Origin: Burkholderiales bacterium RIFCSPHIGHO2_12_FULL_61_11
Lineage (GTDB): Bacteria; Pseudomonadota; Gammaproteobacteria; Burkholderiales; Burkholderiaceae_C
DNA: 10,676 bases
NCBI GenBank assembly: GCA_001770785.1
Contig: MERZ01000402.1
Span: forward strand, 1,023 to 11,698
Reading direction: 5' to 3'
Below, piece by piece: positions 1-8,094 of this stretch; position 1 is the first letter of the stretch; each line of letters begins with the position of its first letter. Both the position numbers and the translations under genes were made by a program. The notes under the pieces are model-generated. The model had not been told where the DNA came from. It was given only the letters and a program-made list of their open reading frames with translations, and searched no databases.

Positions 1-3000
1 GAACCTGCTTGCCGGTTTCCTTGGAAGCCTGCCGCACAACACGGTAAAGACGCTCGGAAATGCCTTCAAACTCCACCATGCGCGTGCGCAGCAGGTCGCG
101 CTGCAATTCACGGATCTGACGGGCCTGGGCTACCAGATTGTCTTCAGCGGCTTCGACGGTGCGCTGCAAGGTGCGCTGCACCGTCGCGACATCGTTCACC
201 GATTCAGCCATCATTCGGGTCAATTCCTGGACCCGGGTAAAGCGGTCAAACTCAAGCGGATCGAACCCGGCCTGGTCTTCCTTGGCCAGGGCCAGGCGCG
301 ACTGCATCTGGGTTTCAGACTGCAATTCAATATCGCGCAGTTGCTGGCGCAAACGGTTCAGGTTACCGTTCATGTCGCCGAGCGATCCGCGCAACTGAGC
401 GAGTTCGGCTTCCAAGCGGGAGCGCGTGATCACGACCTCGCCGGCCTGATTGACCATGCGGTCAAGCAGCTGCGATCGCACACGTATCGAGGCAGAAGAA
501 ACTTGCCGCAATGGCTGCATGGCCAGGCCTTGCGGCGCCGGTATCGCAAGCCTTCTGGCGTTTGCTTCACTGGAAACTGCCCCATCGGACAAATCCTCCG
601 GTACGGCCAACGCTGGCGGTTCAACGGCAGCCGACGGCGCTGCAGCTACCCCAGCGCCTGTGGTGTCGGCCTGACGCAAGGCTTCAAAGGTGGTTTGCAG
701 CGCGTCAAAGCGCGTCAGCAGGGGTTCGAACGCCTGGCTTGCCGCGCCATCCGAACCGAGATACTCGATTTCCGACTCAATTCGGTGCGCCATTTCACCG
801 AGCCGCATGGCGCCGGCCAGACGGGCGCTGCCTTTGAGCGTGTGCAAGGCACGCAACACTTCCATGCGTGCGCTGAGATTGTCAGGCCGCGCGGACCACT
901 GCCGCAGGGCCCCGCCCAACTGCGGCATGAGCTCGGCGCATTCTTCTTCAAAAATTGGAAACAGTTCAGGGTCGATCGCGTCAACCGCGTCGATTTCCTC
1001 ATCGGCTTCCTCGCCAAAGCTTGCAGCTGCAGGCGTTATCAGCGACTCCCATGACACAACGACGGCGGGGGCTGGCACCGATGCGGCCGGGAAACGAGCC
1101 GGCACCGCGACCAACTTGACCGCCACCGTTTCACGCGCTGGCAAAGCCACGGTTTCGGCACCGTGGCCGGTGGCGGGCGGAGCTTCAGCGGAAAAATCAA
1201 GATCGGAAAAATCGCTCACGGGCGGCAGCACCGAGTCGGAAAAATCAAGCTGGTTCAGCCGCGCAAGAATGCCGGCATCCGACGCCTTGAGGAAGCCGGC
1301 GGCAAACTGGTGCAACAAGCGGCGAATATCTTCCGCCGCATCAACAAAAAGCTGGCCATATTGGGTCGCGCCATTGCTGTGATGCGCCCGGGACTGCTGC
1401 AAGGCATGCTCCATTGCCCGCGCCATTTCCGACAAAGCAACAAAACCGACCGTTGCAGAACTGCCCGCCAGGGAATGAGCGAGCGCTACCGTCGAGTCAC
1501 TGACCAGTTGGTGGCTTTCAATCGCCCACTCGGAAACTTCGGTGACCAGTCGACGCGACCATTCATCGGCCTCGTTCAGATAGACGTTGTAAAGAGGGAT
1601 GCCGATGCGCAAGCTACCAATGACCCTGATTTGCTCATCCCCATTGCTGTCTGTCGGCAGGGTGCTATCGGCAGCATCGCCAAACGCTGCAATGTTCAGG
1701 ACCACGCCAGCTTCGTCGGGCTGCGGCTTGCTGGCTTGAACAAGATCAATCGGGTTAACTGCCTTAACGGTCTCAACCGGCTCAGGCAATGCGGCAACCC
1801 GCTCCAGCTCCGTGGCGAAAGAAGGGTCAACCATGATGGGCGAGGAAGGCTCGGTTGCTACCGCCCCGAAATACTTGTAAAAAACGTCTGCCGACCATTC
1901 AACCGCCTCAACCGCCTCAACCGCCTCAACCGCCTCAACCGCCTCAACCGGCTCAACCGGCTCAACCGGCTCAACCGGCTCAACCGGCTCAACCGGCTCG
2001 GGCGGGATACCGCCGTCAGCGGGAAGAACGAACAAGCTGTCGAAATCAATGTTTTCCATATTGATGACGGACGTAGACACCTTTCCGGCAGGTGTTTCGG
2101 CCAGCGCCGCGGCAGCCGAAATTTCGTTATCAACAAGGATGTCGAACTCAAAGGTGGCTTCAACAGCCGCGCTGACAGCCAGGTCAGCGTTTGCGTTGTC
2201 AAGTGCCCCGGACTCCGCTTGAGGTTCCGGCAGCTCAAACGCGTCGGCGTCAACGGCTTGCATCGCCGTAGTTGAAATACCAGCCTCGCTGATTTTTCCC
2301 AGGTTCAAAGCGCTGTAGCGCCCTTCGGTGCGCATGGCGTCTGCACTGCTTCGGAAGGGGGACGCCGACCATGACGCACTCTGATCCGCGGCGATATCGG
2401 CAACCCAGCATCCAAAACCGGCCAGCACCTCGGAGGACAAGGCCCTGAACTCAATGGTGGCTGTTTTTTGATCAGCTAACCAGCTATTAAGCAGTTGCTC
2501 AAGCGCCCACGCGGCTTCGCCAAATTCACTGAGTCCGACCATTCGCGAACTGCCTTTGAGCGTATGGAAAGCACGCCGCAGCACCGTCAGCTGGGCCACA
2601 TCGCCCGGGTCGCTGGCCAGTGCCGCAATGGCCTCCAGTGCATTTCCGACAACTTCACGGGCTTCCTCAAGGAAAATATCGCGCAAATCTTCTTCTTCGA
2701 AATCCACGGGCGCGGCCTGGCGGGCTGACGCGTCTGACTCCTTCACCACGGTGCCGGCCAGGGCGGTCAGTGCATTGGCTGCGGCGTCCGCATTGTTCAC
2801 GGAAACCGCCAGCGACGCATCATGGGCGCTTTGGGCCAGGGCGGGCTGCTCGGCAAGCGCAGCATGGGTGGCCAAGGCATCAAGTTTCCCGGTGAGCTTT
2901 TCGCCCAGTTCGCCATGACCCGCTTCCCGCACCACGTCGATCACTTCGAGTGACAGCAAATCGCTGTTCAAGCTCACGGCTGAAGCTGCGCTGGCGGCGT

Positions 3001-4768
3001 TGTGGGTGCGTCCCATCAGGGGCTTCAATTCACCTATTTCTTCGTCATAGACAAACAGCTTTTTCGCCAGTACCGGCTGGTAATTGAGCATGTCAATCAG
3101 GAAACTCAGTGCCCCCAGGTTGTTACCGAGGTGCTCAAACGTTCCAGCGTCTCGTGCCTGGTCAATATCACTGACAAGCATTTGCTCGACGCTGACCTTC
3201 ATGCGAGAAATGGCGTGCGATGCCTGATCAAGTCCGAGGACCGAGAACACACCCCGCATCTGTGAAAGCTGCACGGGCACCGCCTGCAAGGCTGCTTTGT
3301 CCTGTGGGTTGCGAAAGAAAAGGTCCAGCGAATTTTCAAGCTCACCCAGAGACACGCGCAATTCGCCCACCACGCTGCCCATGGTCTGCTTGTCGCTGAC
3401 CCGGCGGTACAACTCTTCCATCCAGCCTTGCAGCGGCTGGGGCTCGCCGTCCGCCCGAACCCCTTCGAGACGCTCAGCCAAATTGGCCGTTCGCACGCTC
3501 AGTTGCGGATCGTTGGGGTCAAGATCCTCAAAGGCCGCTTCCAGATAGAGCACCGAAGTCGCAACTTCCATTGCCAGTTCAATTCGCGGCGCAAGACCGC
3601 TGCGGACCGTGGCGTCAACCGCTCGGGTCAAGGCTTGCGCAAGCGGCTCGCTGGGCGGATGCAGCTTGAGCAGGGAGTCACTCACCAGGCTGAATTGGTC
3701 GACGACCGATTTGAATCGGCTGACGTCTCCGGCAGCAAGCGAAGACCAGAGTTCCTTGGCAGAGATGATTCGCTTGCGCGCCTGCGCCAAGAGGGCCGGA
3801 TCAAAACGACCGAACTGCACGATCTCGTAATTCACGGGCTTGGATCGCGCCAGGCCGTAGCTTGACCGGACGGCTGACAGGACAGGCGTGTCACTGGTCT
3901 GGCTTGAGACGGCCTGGGCGCAGAAAAATAGCAGATCCTGCGCAAGGCGCTCGGAGATCGCGGGATCACCCTTGGCCAGCGAGGCGTATTGCAAAAGGAT
4001 TCTTGACGCCGCGCGCCGGACATAAACATCAGAGCCCAGCAAGTCGTTCGCAACGGCTTCAAAGTAGGCGGCGGCAATTTTCCAGAAGATTCTGGGTTGC
4101 CGGTCGGTTTGTTTTGCTGAAAATCCAAGGCTTAATTCCTGGAGATTCTGCGCGGCCTGCGGTGCCTTGCCCCGCATGAGCTGAAGCACTAAGGGATCCA
4201 TCAAAGCCCGTGCGCTGTCGTCGTAGTTCCGGGGCTCAGCCGCCACGACCAGCTCAGGCTCCAGCCAGCGCCATTCAAACGGCCATAAATCCGCCGGGTG
4301 AATACGGTCAGCTCGGACCAGCTCCTGAATGTCGCGGTATTGGGGAAACAGCGAAACCGCAGAGATCGGCTTGTCGGCAAGCACGCATTCCAGGTAGTCG
4401 GTCAGTGCGAAGCTGGCGCGCTCAATTTTGGTGGCAGCCTCCTGGCTGCATTGCTCGGGTTGCGCCACAAACTTTTGCACCGCGGCCTCCATGGCGCGGA
4501 GCACCAGCGCAGGCCCTGCCAGCCCCACCATTTCCAGCGCGCCCACAGCCTGGTGCAACTGCTGACGCGCGATCCGCAGCTGGCTGGCATCAAGCGCGGC
4601 GAGATCCGAACCGCGGGCCGCCTCGACCTCACGCACAAAACGCTTGAGCGCTTTTGCGGCGCTATTGAGCGACTTGCGGAGTTCATCAAGCACCCAAGCC
4701 AGCGGGCCAAGATCGTTGATGGTGAGATCGAGTTCAATCGCTGTTGAATTCGGGACGTTGGATTGCAT
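1..4768 (-). CDS. chpA: ChpA/PilL hybrid chemosensory histidine kinase (3' end outside window)
   Basis: This is the central kinase of the Pil-Chp system, a giant CheA relative that phosphorylates PilG and PilH in response to PilJ. 1589 codons are visible and the frame stays open to the left edge. The ATG at 4768 has an in-frame TGA six codons upstream, so it is the first possible ATG; its ribosome site is weak (AGG 10 nt upstream). Phosphotransfer-type modules are seen in order: a degenerate one around H72 (LHQAVGALEMVGL), one with Ser in place of His at S502 (LSQMRGVFSVLGL), a canonical Hpt at about 689-800 (HTLKGSSRMVGL, H735), one at about 1051-1155 with His but no Lys (HSLAGSSATVGF, H1098), and a canonical Hpt at about 1266-1370 (HTLKGSARLAG, H1309). 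From about 1427 (RVRSQLLDRMVNQAGEVV) the P3 dimerisation helices begin. ATPase, CheW-like and receiver domains would follow outside the window. The linkers are acidic, rich in Ala, Pro and Val, and carry a tandem repeat (residues 924-956). Confidence 0.95.
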   Translation of the reverse strand, partial: MQSNVPNSTAIELDLTINDLGPLAWVLDELRKSLNSAAKALKRFVREVEAARGSDLAALDASQLRIARQQLHQAVGALEMVGLAGPALVLRAMEAAVQKFVAQPEQCSQEAATKIERASFALTDYLECVLADKPISAVSLFPQYRDIQELVRADRIHPADLWPFEWRWLEPELVVAAEPRNYDDSARALMDPLVLQLMRGKAPQAAQNLQELSLGFSAKQTDRQPRIFWKIAAAYFEAVANDLLGSDVYVRRAASRILLQYASLAKGDPAISERLAQDLLFFCAQAVSSQTSDTPVLSAVRSSYGLARSKPVNYEIVQFGRFDPALLAQARKRIISAKELWSSLAAGDVSRFKSVVDQFSLVSDSLLKLHPPSEPLAQALTRAVDATVRSGLAPRIELAMEVATSVLYLEAAFEDLDPNDPQLSVRTANLAERLEGVRADGEPQPLQGWMEELYRRVSDKQTMGSVVGELRVSLGELENSLDLFFRNPQDKAALQAVPVQLSQMRGVFSVLGLDQASHAISRMKVSVEQMLVSDIDQARDAGTFEHLGNNLGALSFLIDMLNYQPVLAKKLFVYDEEIGELKPLMGRTHNAASAASAVSLNSDLLSLEVIDVVREAGHGELGEKLTGKLDALATHAALAEQPALAQSAHDASLAVSVNNADAAANALTALAGTVVKESDASARQAAPVDFEEEDLRDIFLEEAREVVGNALEAIAALASDPGDVAQLTVLRRAFHTLKGSSRMVGLSEFGEAAWALEQLLNSWLADQKTATIEFRALSSEVLAGFGCWVADIAADQSASWSASPFRSSADAMRTEGRYSALNLGKISEAGISTTAMQAVDADAFELPEPQAESGALDNANADLAVSAAVEATFEFDILVDNEISAAAALAETPAGKVSTSVINMENIDFDSLFVLPADGGIPPEPVEPVEPVEPVEPVEPVEAVEAVEAVEAVEAVEWSADVFYKYFGAVATEPSSPIMVDPSFATELERVAALPEPVETVKAVNPIDLVQASKPQPDEAGVVLNIAAFGDAADSTLPTDSNGDEQIRVIGSLRIGIPLYNVYLNEADEWSRRLVTEVSEWAIESHQLVSDSTVALAHSLAGSSATVGFVALSEMARAMEHALQQSRAHHSNGATQYGQLFVDAAEDIRRLLHQFAAGFLKASDAGILARLNQLDFSDSVLPPVSDFSDLDFSAEAPPATGHGAETVALPARETVAVKLVAVPARFPAASVPAPAVVVSWESLITPAAASFGEEADEEIDAVDAIDPELFPIFEEECAELMPQLGGALRQWSARPDNLSARMEVLRALHTLKGSARLAGAMRLGEMAHRIESEIEYLGSDGAASQAFEPLLTRFDALQTTFEALRQADTTGAGVAAAPSAAVEPPALAVPEDLSDGAVSSEANARRLAIPAPQGLAMQPLRQVSSASIRVRSQLLDRMVNQAGEVVITRSRLEAELAQLRGSLGDMNGNLNRLRQQLRDIELQSETQMQSRLALAKEDQAGFDPLEFDRFTRVQELTRMMAESVNDVATVQRTLQRTVEAAEDNLVAQARQIRELQRDLLRTRMVEFEGISERLYRVVRQASKETGKQV
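1748..1783 (-). repeat. Degenerate satellite patch of the same 9-bp unit
   Basis: Four units lie end to end: aatcgggtt, aactgcctt, aacggtctc and aaccggctc. The last is identical to the unit of the main array and the others diverge progressively. They encode Glu-Pro-Val, Glu-Thr-Val, Lys-Ala-Val, Asn-Pro-Ile (residues 996-1007 of ChpA). The patch sits 117 bp (13 unit lengths) from the main array. It may be an older remnant of the same array; shared codon register makes part of this phasing expected by chance. Confidence 0.6.
1901..1999 (-). repeat. 9-bp minisatellite, 11 perfect tandem units, in chpA
   Basis: On the plus strand five copies of aaccgcctc (1901-1945) are followed directly by six copies of aaccggctc (1946-1999). 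Every unit within a block is identical and the two blocks differ by one base. Read on the coding strand this gives (Glu-Pro-Val)x6 then (Glu-Ala-Val)x5, residues 924-956, between the canonical Hpt at about 689-800 and the degenerate module at about 1051-1155. Because the unit is a multiple of three, copy-number changes would keep the frame and only alter linker length. Perfect identity of the units suggests recent slippage or conversion. Confidence 0.97.
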
Positions 4769-4838
4769 AGATGACAGGCCTGTTCAGGAATCGGGGTTCG
4801 CAGTCAGCGTTCAGCTGTTGGCGCACAACAGACAGAGA

Positions 4839-7133
4839 TCAGGCAATCTTGAATCGGGATATCGACTGGCGCAGTTCGTCCGCCATGCGTGAAAGATCAC
4901 GCACCTGCTGCGCCGTGGAACGGGTACCTTCTCCCGTTTGCTCCGTCACCGCAAAAATGTGCTGCATGTTGCCTGCCACCACGTTGGCTGATGCTGCTTC
5001 CCTGGACGCGGCACTGGAAATCTGCTCAATCAGATCCGCAAGGCGTCGTGACACATGGTCAATTTCGGTCAGCGCCGTACCCGCGTTATCAGACAACCTG
5101 GCCCCTTCGACCACACCGTGCGTGGAGCGCTCCATGGCCGCCACCGCATCTTGCGTATCGGTCTGAATAGCCTTCACCAGCGCCGAAATCTGGCGCGTCG
5201 CATCCGCGGAACGTTCAGCCAGTCGCTGTACCTCTTCCGCCACCACCGAGAAACCGCGACCGGCTTCACCGGCCGACGCCGCCTGGATGGCCGCGTTAAG
5301 AGCCAATACATTGGTCTGCTCGGTAATGTCGGAAATCAGTTCGGTAATTTCACCAATTTCTTGAGATGATTCACCCAGCCGTTTAATCCGTTTGGAGGTT
5401 TCCTGAATCTGGTCACGAATGAAGTTCATGCCACCGATGGCACTCTGCACAGCCTGCAGACCGGATTCGGCGGCTGTCAGCGACTGACGCGCCACTTGAG
5501 AAGATTCCTGCGCCTGCGTGGATACCTCATTAATTCGGGACGCCATGTCGAGCACCGACTGACCGGTTTCGCGAATCTCGCGCAATTGCTCGGTGGACGC
5601 GGCCAGCAGTTCCGTGGAGGTACCTTCCACCTGGGCCGTCGTCTGCGCAACCCGGGTCACCGTGCTTTGCACGTTACCCACCAGCTGGCGCAACTCTTCC
5701 ACCGTGTAGTTCACCGAGTCGGCAATGGCGCCCGTAATGTCTTCGGTCACGGTCGCCTCCTGCGTCAAATCACCCTCGGCCACTGTCTGCAACTCATTCA
5801 TCAAGCGCAAAATGGCAGCCTGGTTGGCGTCATTGACGCGCTTGGCGTCCTGCTCCTGATCCTTAGCCTCCTGCCTTTGATTCTCGGCAACGGTCTGACG
5901 CTGCTGACTGTCTTTCACCTGCAAACGGACCAGGCCTGCCGCGCAAAGCAGCGCGAAAGTGGCCGCCACCGCCAAGGTCGTCAGCGCAGTCGCGCCCACG
6001 CCGGCTTGGGCAGACAGCTTGCCCTGCAAATCCTCAAGACCACGGCGCAGGGACTCGCTGTCGCCAATGATTGAAGACTGGGCTTCACGGGCTGACACCA
6101 GCCCCTGCAAGTTGCCCAAAATGGCACTGGCCTGCACCCGCGTTTGCTCATAGAGCGCCATCAGGGCATTGAGCCGCTCGCGCGTCTGGGGGTTGGTAGA
6201 GCCGTCCAGTCGCAACTCAGGGCTGCCGTCCTGCAGGCCTTGGGTGATTTCCTTGAACGAGTTCAAATCCTTGCCCAGCAAGAACACCGCCTCGGGACTC
6301 ACGCCTTCCATGGTCAGGAACTCATTGGCTGACTTACCAATGCGCTGGGTCAACATCACCAGCTGGCCAGACGCGGAAATTTCTGCCGGTGCCGCATTTT
6401 GCTGGAGCTTGAGCGATGACACGGTCTCGGCGATTTCCAGCAAATCTGAAGATTGACGGTTGATTGTGCGCAAGGCGCTACCCACCTCGGTCAGAATTTT
6501 TTGCTGATCCATCACTGTTTTTGTATTTCTTTCCGCCCGCTCCATCAAAGGCGTGATTTTTTCCACCTCGGCCTGCAACGTGTCGCTAACCGGCGCCAGA
6601 TTCAAACTGGCTTCGCCCGACTTCAGGCCGCGCACGGATTTGGCCAATACGTCAGCGCTTTCGCGCACATCGGGAAAGGCCTCGGCGCTACCCACCAGCG
6701 CCTGCGATACGGATTTTGCCAACCGCTGGGACTGCATCAGGGACTGACCGGTTGCTTCCAACTGCTGGGCCACCTTGCCTGACTGGTTGAGCGCCAAAAA
6801 GGTCACAAGGCCAAACACTGCCAGCGCCAGCACCAGCAAAGTCACCAAAATCTGCTGATGCTGGCCCATGCTTCGGCGGCCGAGCAAGGGAAGGGTCAGC
6901 AGGTTGGCGTCTTCACCCGGCGCGCCCTCTTGAGCCGCTGACATGGGGCGTGGCGCAAAGACCTCCTCCGGGGTATCGGCCTGATGAGTGGCCGCCGTGT
7001 TCAGAGAGGCTTCCTCCATGGATCCGGTAGCCAAGGGATCGCCAGGCATATCCAGCGAAGACATATTCAGGCTGTCTTCAGGCTGGACAAACTTGGTTTT
7101 AAATTGCTTTTGAATATTATCAATAACAGACAT
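4839..7133 (-). CDS. pilJ: PilJ, type IV pilus methyl-accepting chemotaxis receptor
   Basis: This inner-membrane chemoreceptor feeds the ChpA kinase through PilI. The preferred start at 7133 (MSVIDNIQKQ) gives 764 residues and has GGAAGG six nt upstream; an ATG 26 codons earlier lies inside pilI and lacks family similarity. Residues 1-90 are a polar cytoplasmic extension. Transmembrane helices lie at about 95-115 and 379-404, flanking a periplasmic region with two PilJ-type modules marked by SQRLAKS (135-141) and TQRIGKS (262-268). A HAMP-like segment follows at about 440-490. The cytoplasmic signalling domain carries the hairpin tip around 605-625 (EQTNVLALNAAIQAASAGEA) and then FSVVAEEVQRLAERS. 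The C terminus (SISRFKIA) lacks an NWETF-type tether for CheR/CheB. Family assignment is firm; the stimulus (pilus, surface contact) is taken from relatives. Confidence 0.95.
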   Translation of the reverse strand: MSVIDNIQKQFKTKFVQPEDSLNMSSLDMPGDPLATGSMEEASLNTAATHQADTPEEVFAPRPMSAAQEGAPGEDANLLTLPLLGRRSMGQHQQILVTLLVLALAVFGLVTFLALNQSGKVAQQLEATGQSLMQSQRLAKSVSQALVGSAEAFPDVRESADVLAKSVRGLKSGEASLNLAPVSDTLQAEVEKITPLMERAERNTKTVMDQQKILTEVGSALRTINRQSSDLLEIAETVSSLKLQQNAAPAEISASGQLVMLTQRIGKSANEFLTMEGVSPEAVFLLGKDLNSFKEITQGLQDGSPELRLDGSTNPQTRERLNALMALYEQTRVQASAILGNLQGLVSAREAQSSIIGDSESLRRGLEDLQGKLSAQAGVGATALTTLAVAATFALLCAAGLVRLQVKDSQQRQTVAENQRQEAKDQEQDAKRVNDANQAAILRLMNELQTVAEGDLTQEATVTEDITGAIADSVNYTVEELRQLVGNVQSTVTRVAQTTAQVEGTSTELLAASTEQLREIRETGQSVLDMASRINEVSTQAQESSQVARQSLTAAESGLQAVQSAIGGMNFIRDQIQETSKRIKRLGESSQEIGEITELISDITEQTNVLALNAAIQAASAGEAGRGFSVVAEEVQRLAERSADATRQISALVKAIQTDTQDAVAAMERSTHGVVEGARLSDNAGTALTEIDHVSRRLADLIEQISSAASREAASANVVAGNMQHIFAVTEQTGEGTRSTAQQVRDLSRMADELRQSISRFKIA

Positions 7134-7139
7134 GGTGAG

Positions 7140-7145
7140 CCTTCC
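7140..7145 (-). promoter_or_regulatory. Ribosome binding site fixing the pilJ start
   Basis: On the coding strand GGAAGG lies six nt before the ATG at 7133. It is the best Shine-Dalgarno match near the 5' end of pilJ and supports a 764-residue protein rather than the longer frame beginning inside pilI. Confidence 0.75.
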
Positions 7146-7168
7146 GGGAGAAACAGGGAGAGGTTGCG

Positions 7169-7699
7169 CTACGCGCCTATCGTCAAAAAATGCGCTTGCT
7201 GGGCAAGCCACTGCAGGTTGATTTCCTGCCAGGTTGAACCGTGGCGATCAATAAACCGATGACCAAAATATTCTGGCGCGTCGGGCTCTTTTTCTGAAAA
7301 ATCGCTAAAGTCATCCTGCTTTCTCAGCCCCGCCAGCTTGTCAATCAACAAGGCGCAATTGACCTCGAGCGCGCTATTGAGCGCAACCAGCCTGGAGTCC
7401 GGACGCACAAGCTCATTTTTCAGTGCCGGTGCCTGGCCACTCACGAAGCTTGCCAAGTCAACGACACCAAACAGACCGCCCCGCAGATTGGCAACTCCGA
7501 CGAACCAGGCTTGGGTATAGGGAACCGGCTGGGTGCTGACCCAGGGGAAAATTTCGCCCGACTGGCTCAAGGGAAACAGGTAGTTCTTGCCAGCCGCCTC
7601 GACCGCCAGCCACGACGCGGCAACACCTTGCGTCTGCGCAATTTTCAACCGGTCGGCCAGCCGCGTTTGGAGCTCTCTAAGAGCTTGTCTTTTCGCCAT
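7169..7699 (-). CDS. pilI: PilI, CheW-type adaptor protein
   Basis: This is a soluble coupling protein expected to bridge the PilJ signalling tip and the ChpA kinase. The 176-residue product has the CheW-domain layout: a short helical N terminus (1-25), then a beta-rich body of about 28-165 with VANLRGGLFGVVDLASFV (69-86), which matches the conserved CheW region of the form GVxNLRGxxxPVVDL. The last residues (LAQQAHFLTIGA) form the usual closing strand. It has no receiver or methyltransferase domain. The gene lies 24 nt after pilH and 35 nt before pilJ in the same operon. The ATG at 7699 has only a weak purine-rich leader (TAAAG), which suggests translation coupled to pilH. The assignment rests on both fold-level motifs and position between pilH and pilJ. 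Confidence 0.92.
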   Translation of the reverse strand: MAKRQALRELQTRLADRLKIAQTQGVAASWLAVEAAGKNYLFPLSQSGEIFPWVSTQPVPYTQAWFVGVANLRGGLFGVVDLASFVSGQAPALKNELVRPDSRLVALNSALEVNCALLIDKLAGLRKQDDFSDFSEKEPDAPEYFGHRFIDRHGSTWQEINLQWLAQQAHFLTIGA

Positions 7700-7723
7700 G
7701 CTTTAGATGTGTTAGGGTCTAAA

Positions 7724-8089
7724 TCAGCCAAGAGCCTTGATTTTGGCCATCAATTCAGCCGTATCCACAGGCTTGGTGATGTAGTCGCGAGCGCCTTGGC
7801 GCATGCCCCACACCCGGTCGGTTTCCTGGCTTTTGCTGGTGCACATCATGATGGGGATGTCGGAATAAAGCGGGTCACGTGCGATGGCACGCGTCAACTG
7901 AAAACCGTTTTGCCCCGGCATCACCACGTCCATCAGGATCAGTTCGGGCTTGTCTTCCGCCAGCCGACGAAAGGCATCCTCGGCATTCTCCGCGGTTTTG
8001 ACCGTGAAACCATTTTTGACCAATAAATCGGTCAGGAACATCAACTCGGTTTTGGAGTCGTCAACTACCAGTATTTTCTTGATTGCCAT
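7724..8089 (-). CDS. pilH: PilH, single-domain response regulator
   Basis: This CheY-like receiver, without an output domain, is one of the two phosphoacceptors of ChpA; in Pseudomonas PilH is associated with pilus retraction or acts as a phosphate sink. The preferred 121-residue form begins MAIKKILVVDDS. Receiver residues are complete: acidic pair D10/D11, phosphoacceptor D54 (LILMDVVMPG), T84 (MMCTSK) and K106 (YITKPVD). I chose the ATG at 8089 because AAGGA lies eight nt upstream. The ATG at 8098 adds three residues and overlaps the pilG stop as ATGA, but its AAGG abuts the start codon. The close spacing indicates translational coupling to pilG. Confidence 0.94.
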   Translation of the reverse strand: MAIKKILVVDDSKTELMFLTDLLVKNGFTVKTAENAEDAFRRLAEDKPELILMDVVMPGQNGFQLTRAIARDPLYSDIPIMMCTSKSQETDRVWGMRQGARDYITKPVDTAELMAKIKALG

Positions 8090-8094
8090 TTCGC

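Noticed and set aside
1855..2253. Other repeat-derived frames (Pro-Pro-Gln/Pro-Ala-Gln on plus, Arg-Leu-Ser/Arg-Leu-Arg on minus)
   Set aside because: They are alternate readings of the same minisatellite; no start signal or family similarity, and they lie within chpA.
1163..2275. Plus-strand open frame of 370 codons with Asn-Arg-Leu repeats
   Set aside because: It is antisense to chpA. The 9-bp repeat leaves every frame open on both strands, and the minus-strand frame gives recognisable Hpt and CheA motifs throughout.
4774..4783. Perfect 10-bp palindrome acaggcctgt in the pilJ-chpA gap
   Set aside because: No loop or T-run for a terminator, and too short to call an operator; it also contains the weak AGG before the chpA start.
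5496..6074. Plus-strand 192-codon frame opposite pilJ
   Set aside because: Antisense to well-conserved HAMP and signalling-domain sequence; composition (His/Arg/Gln-rich) is typical of a shadow frame.
7134..7211. Longer pilJ reading starting at 7211
   Set aside because: It would overlap the end of pilI by 43 nt, lacks a ribosome site, and adds residues unlike PilJ. The ATG at 7133 has GGAAGG at six nt.
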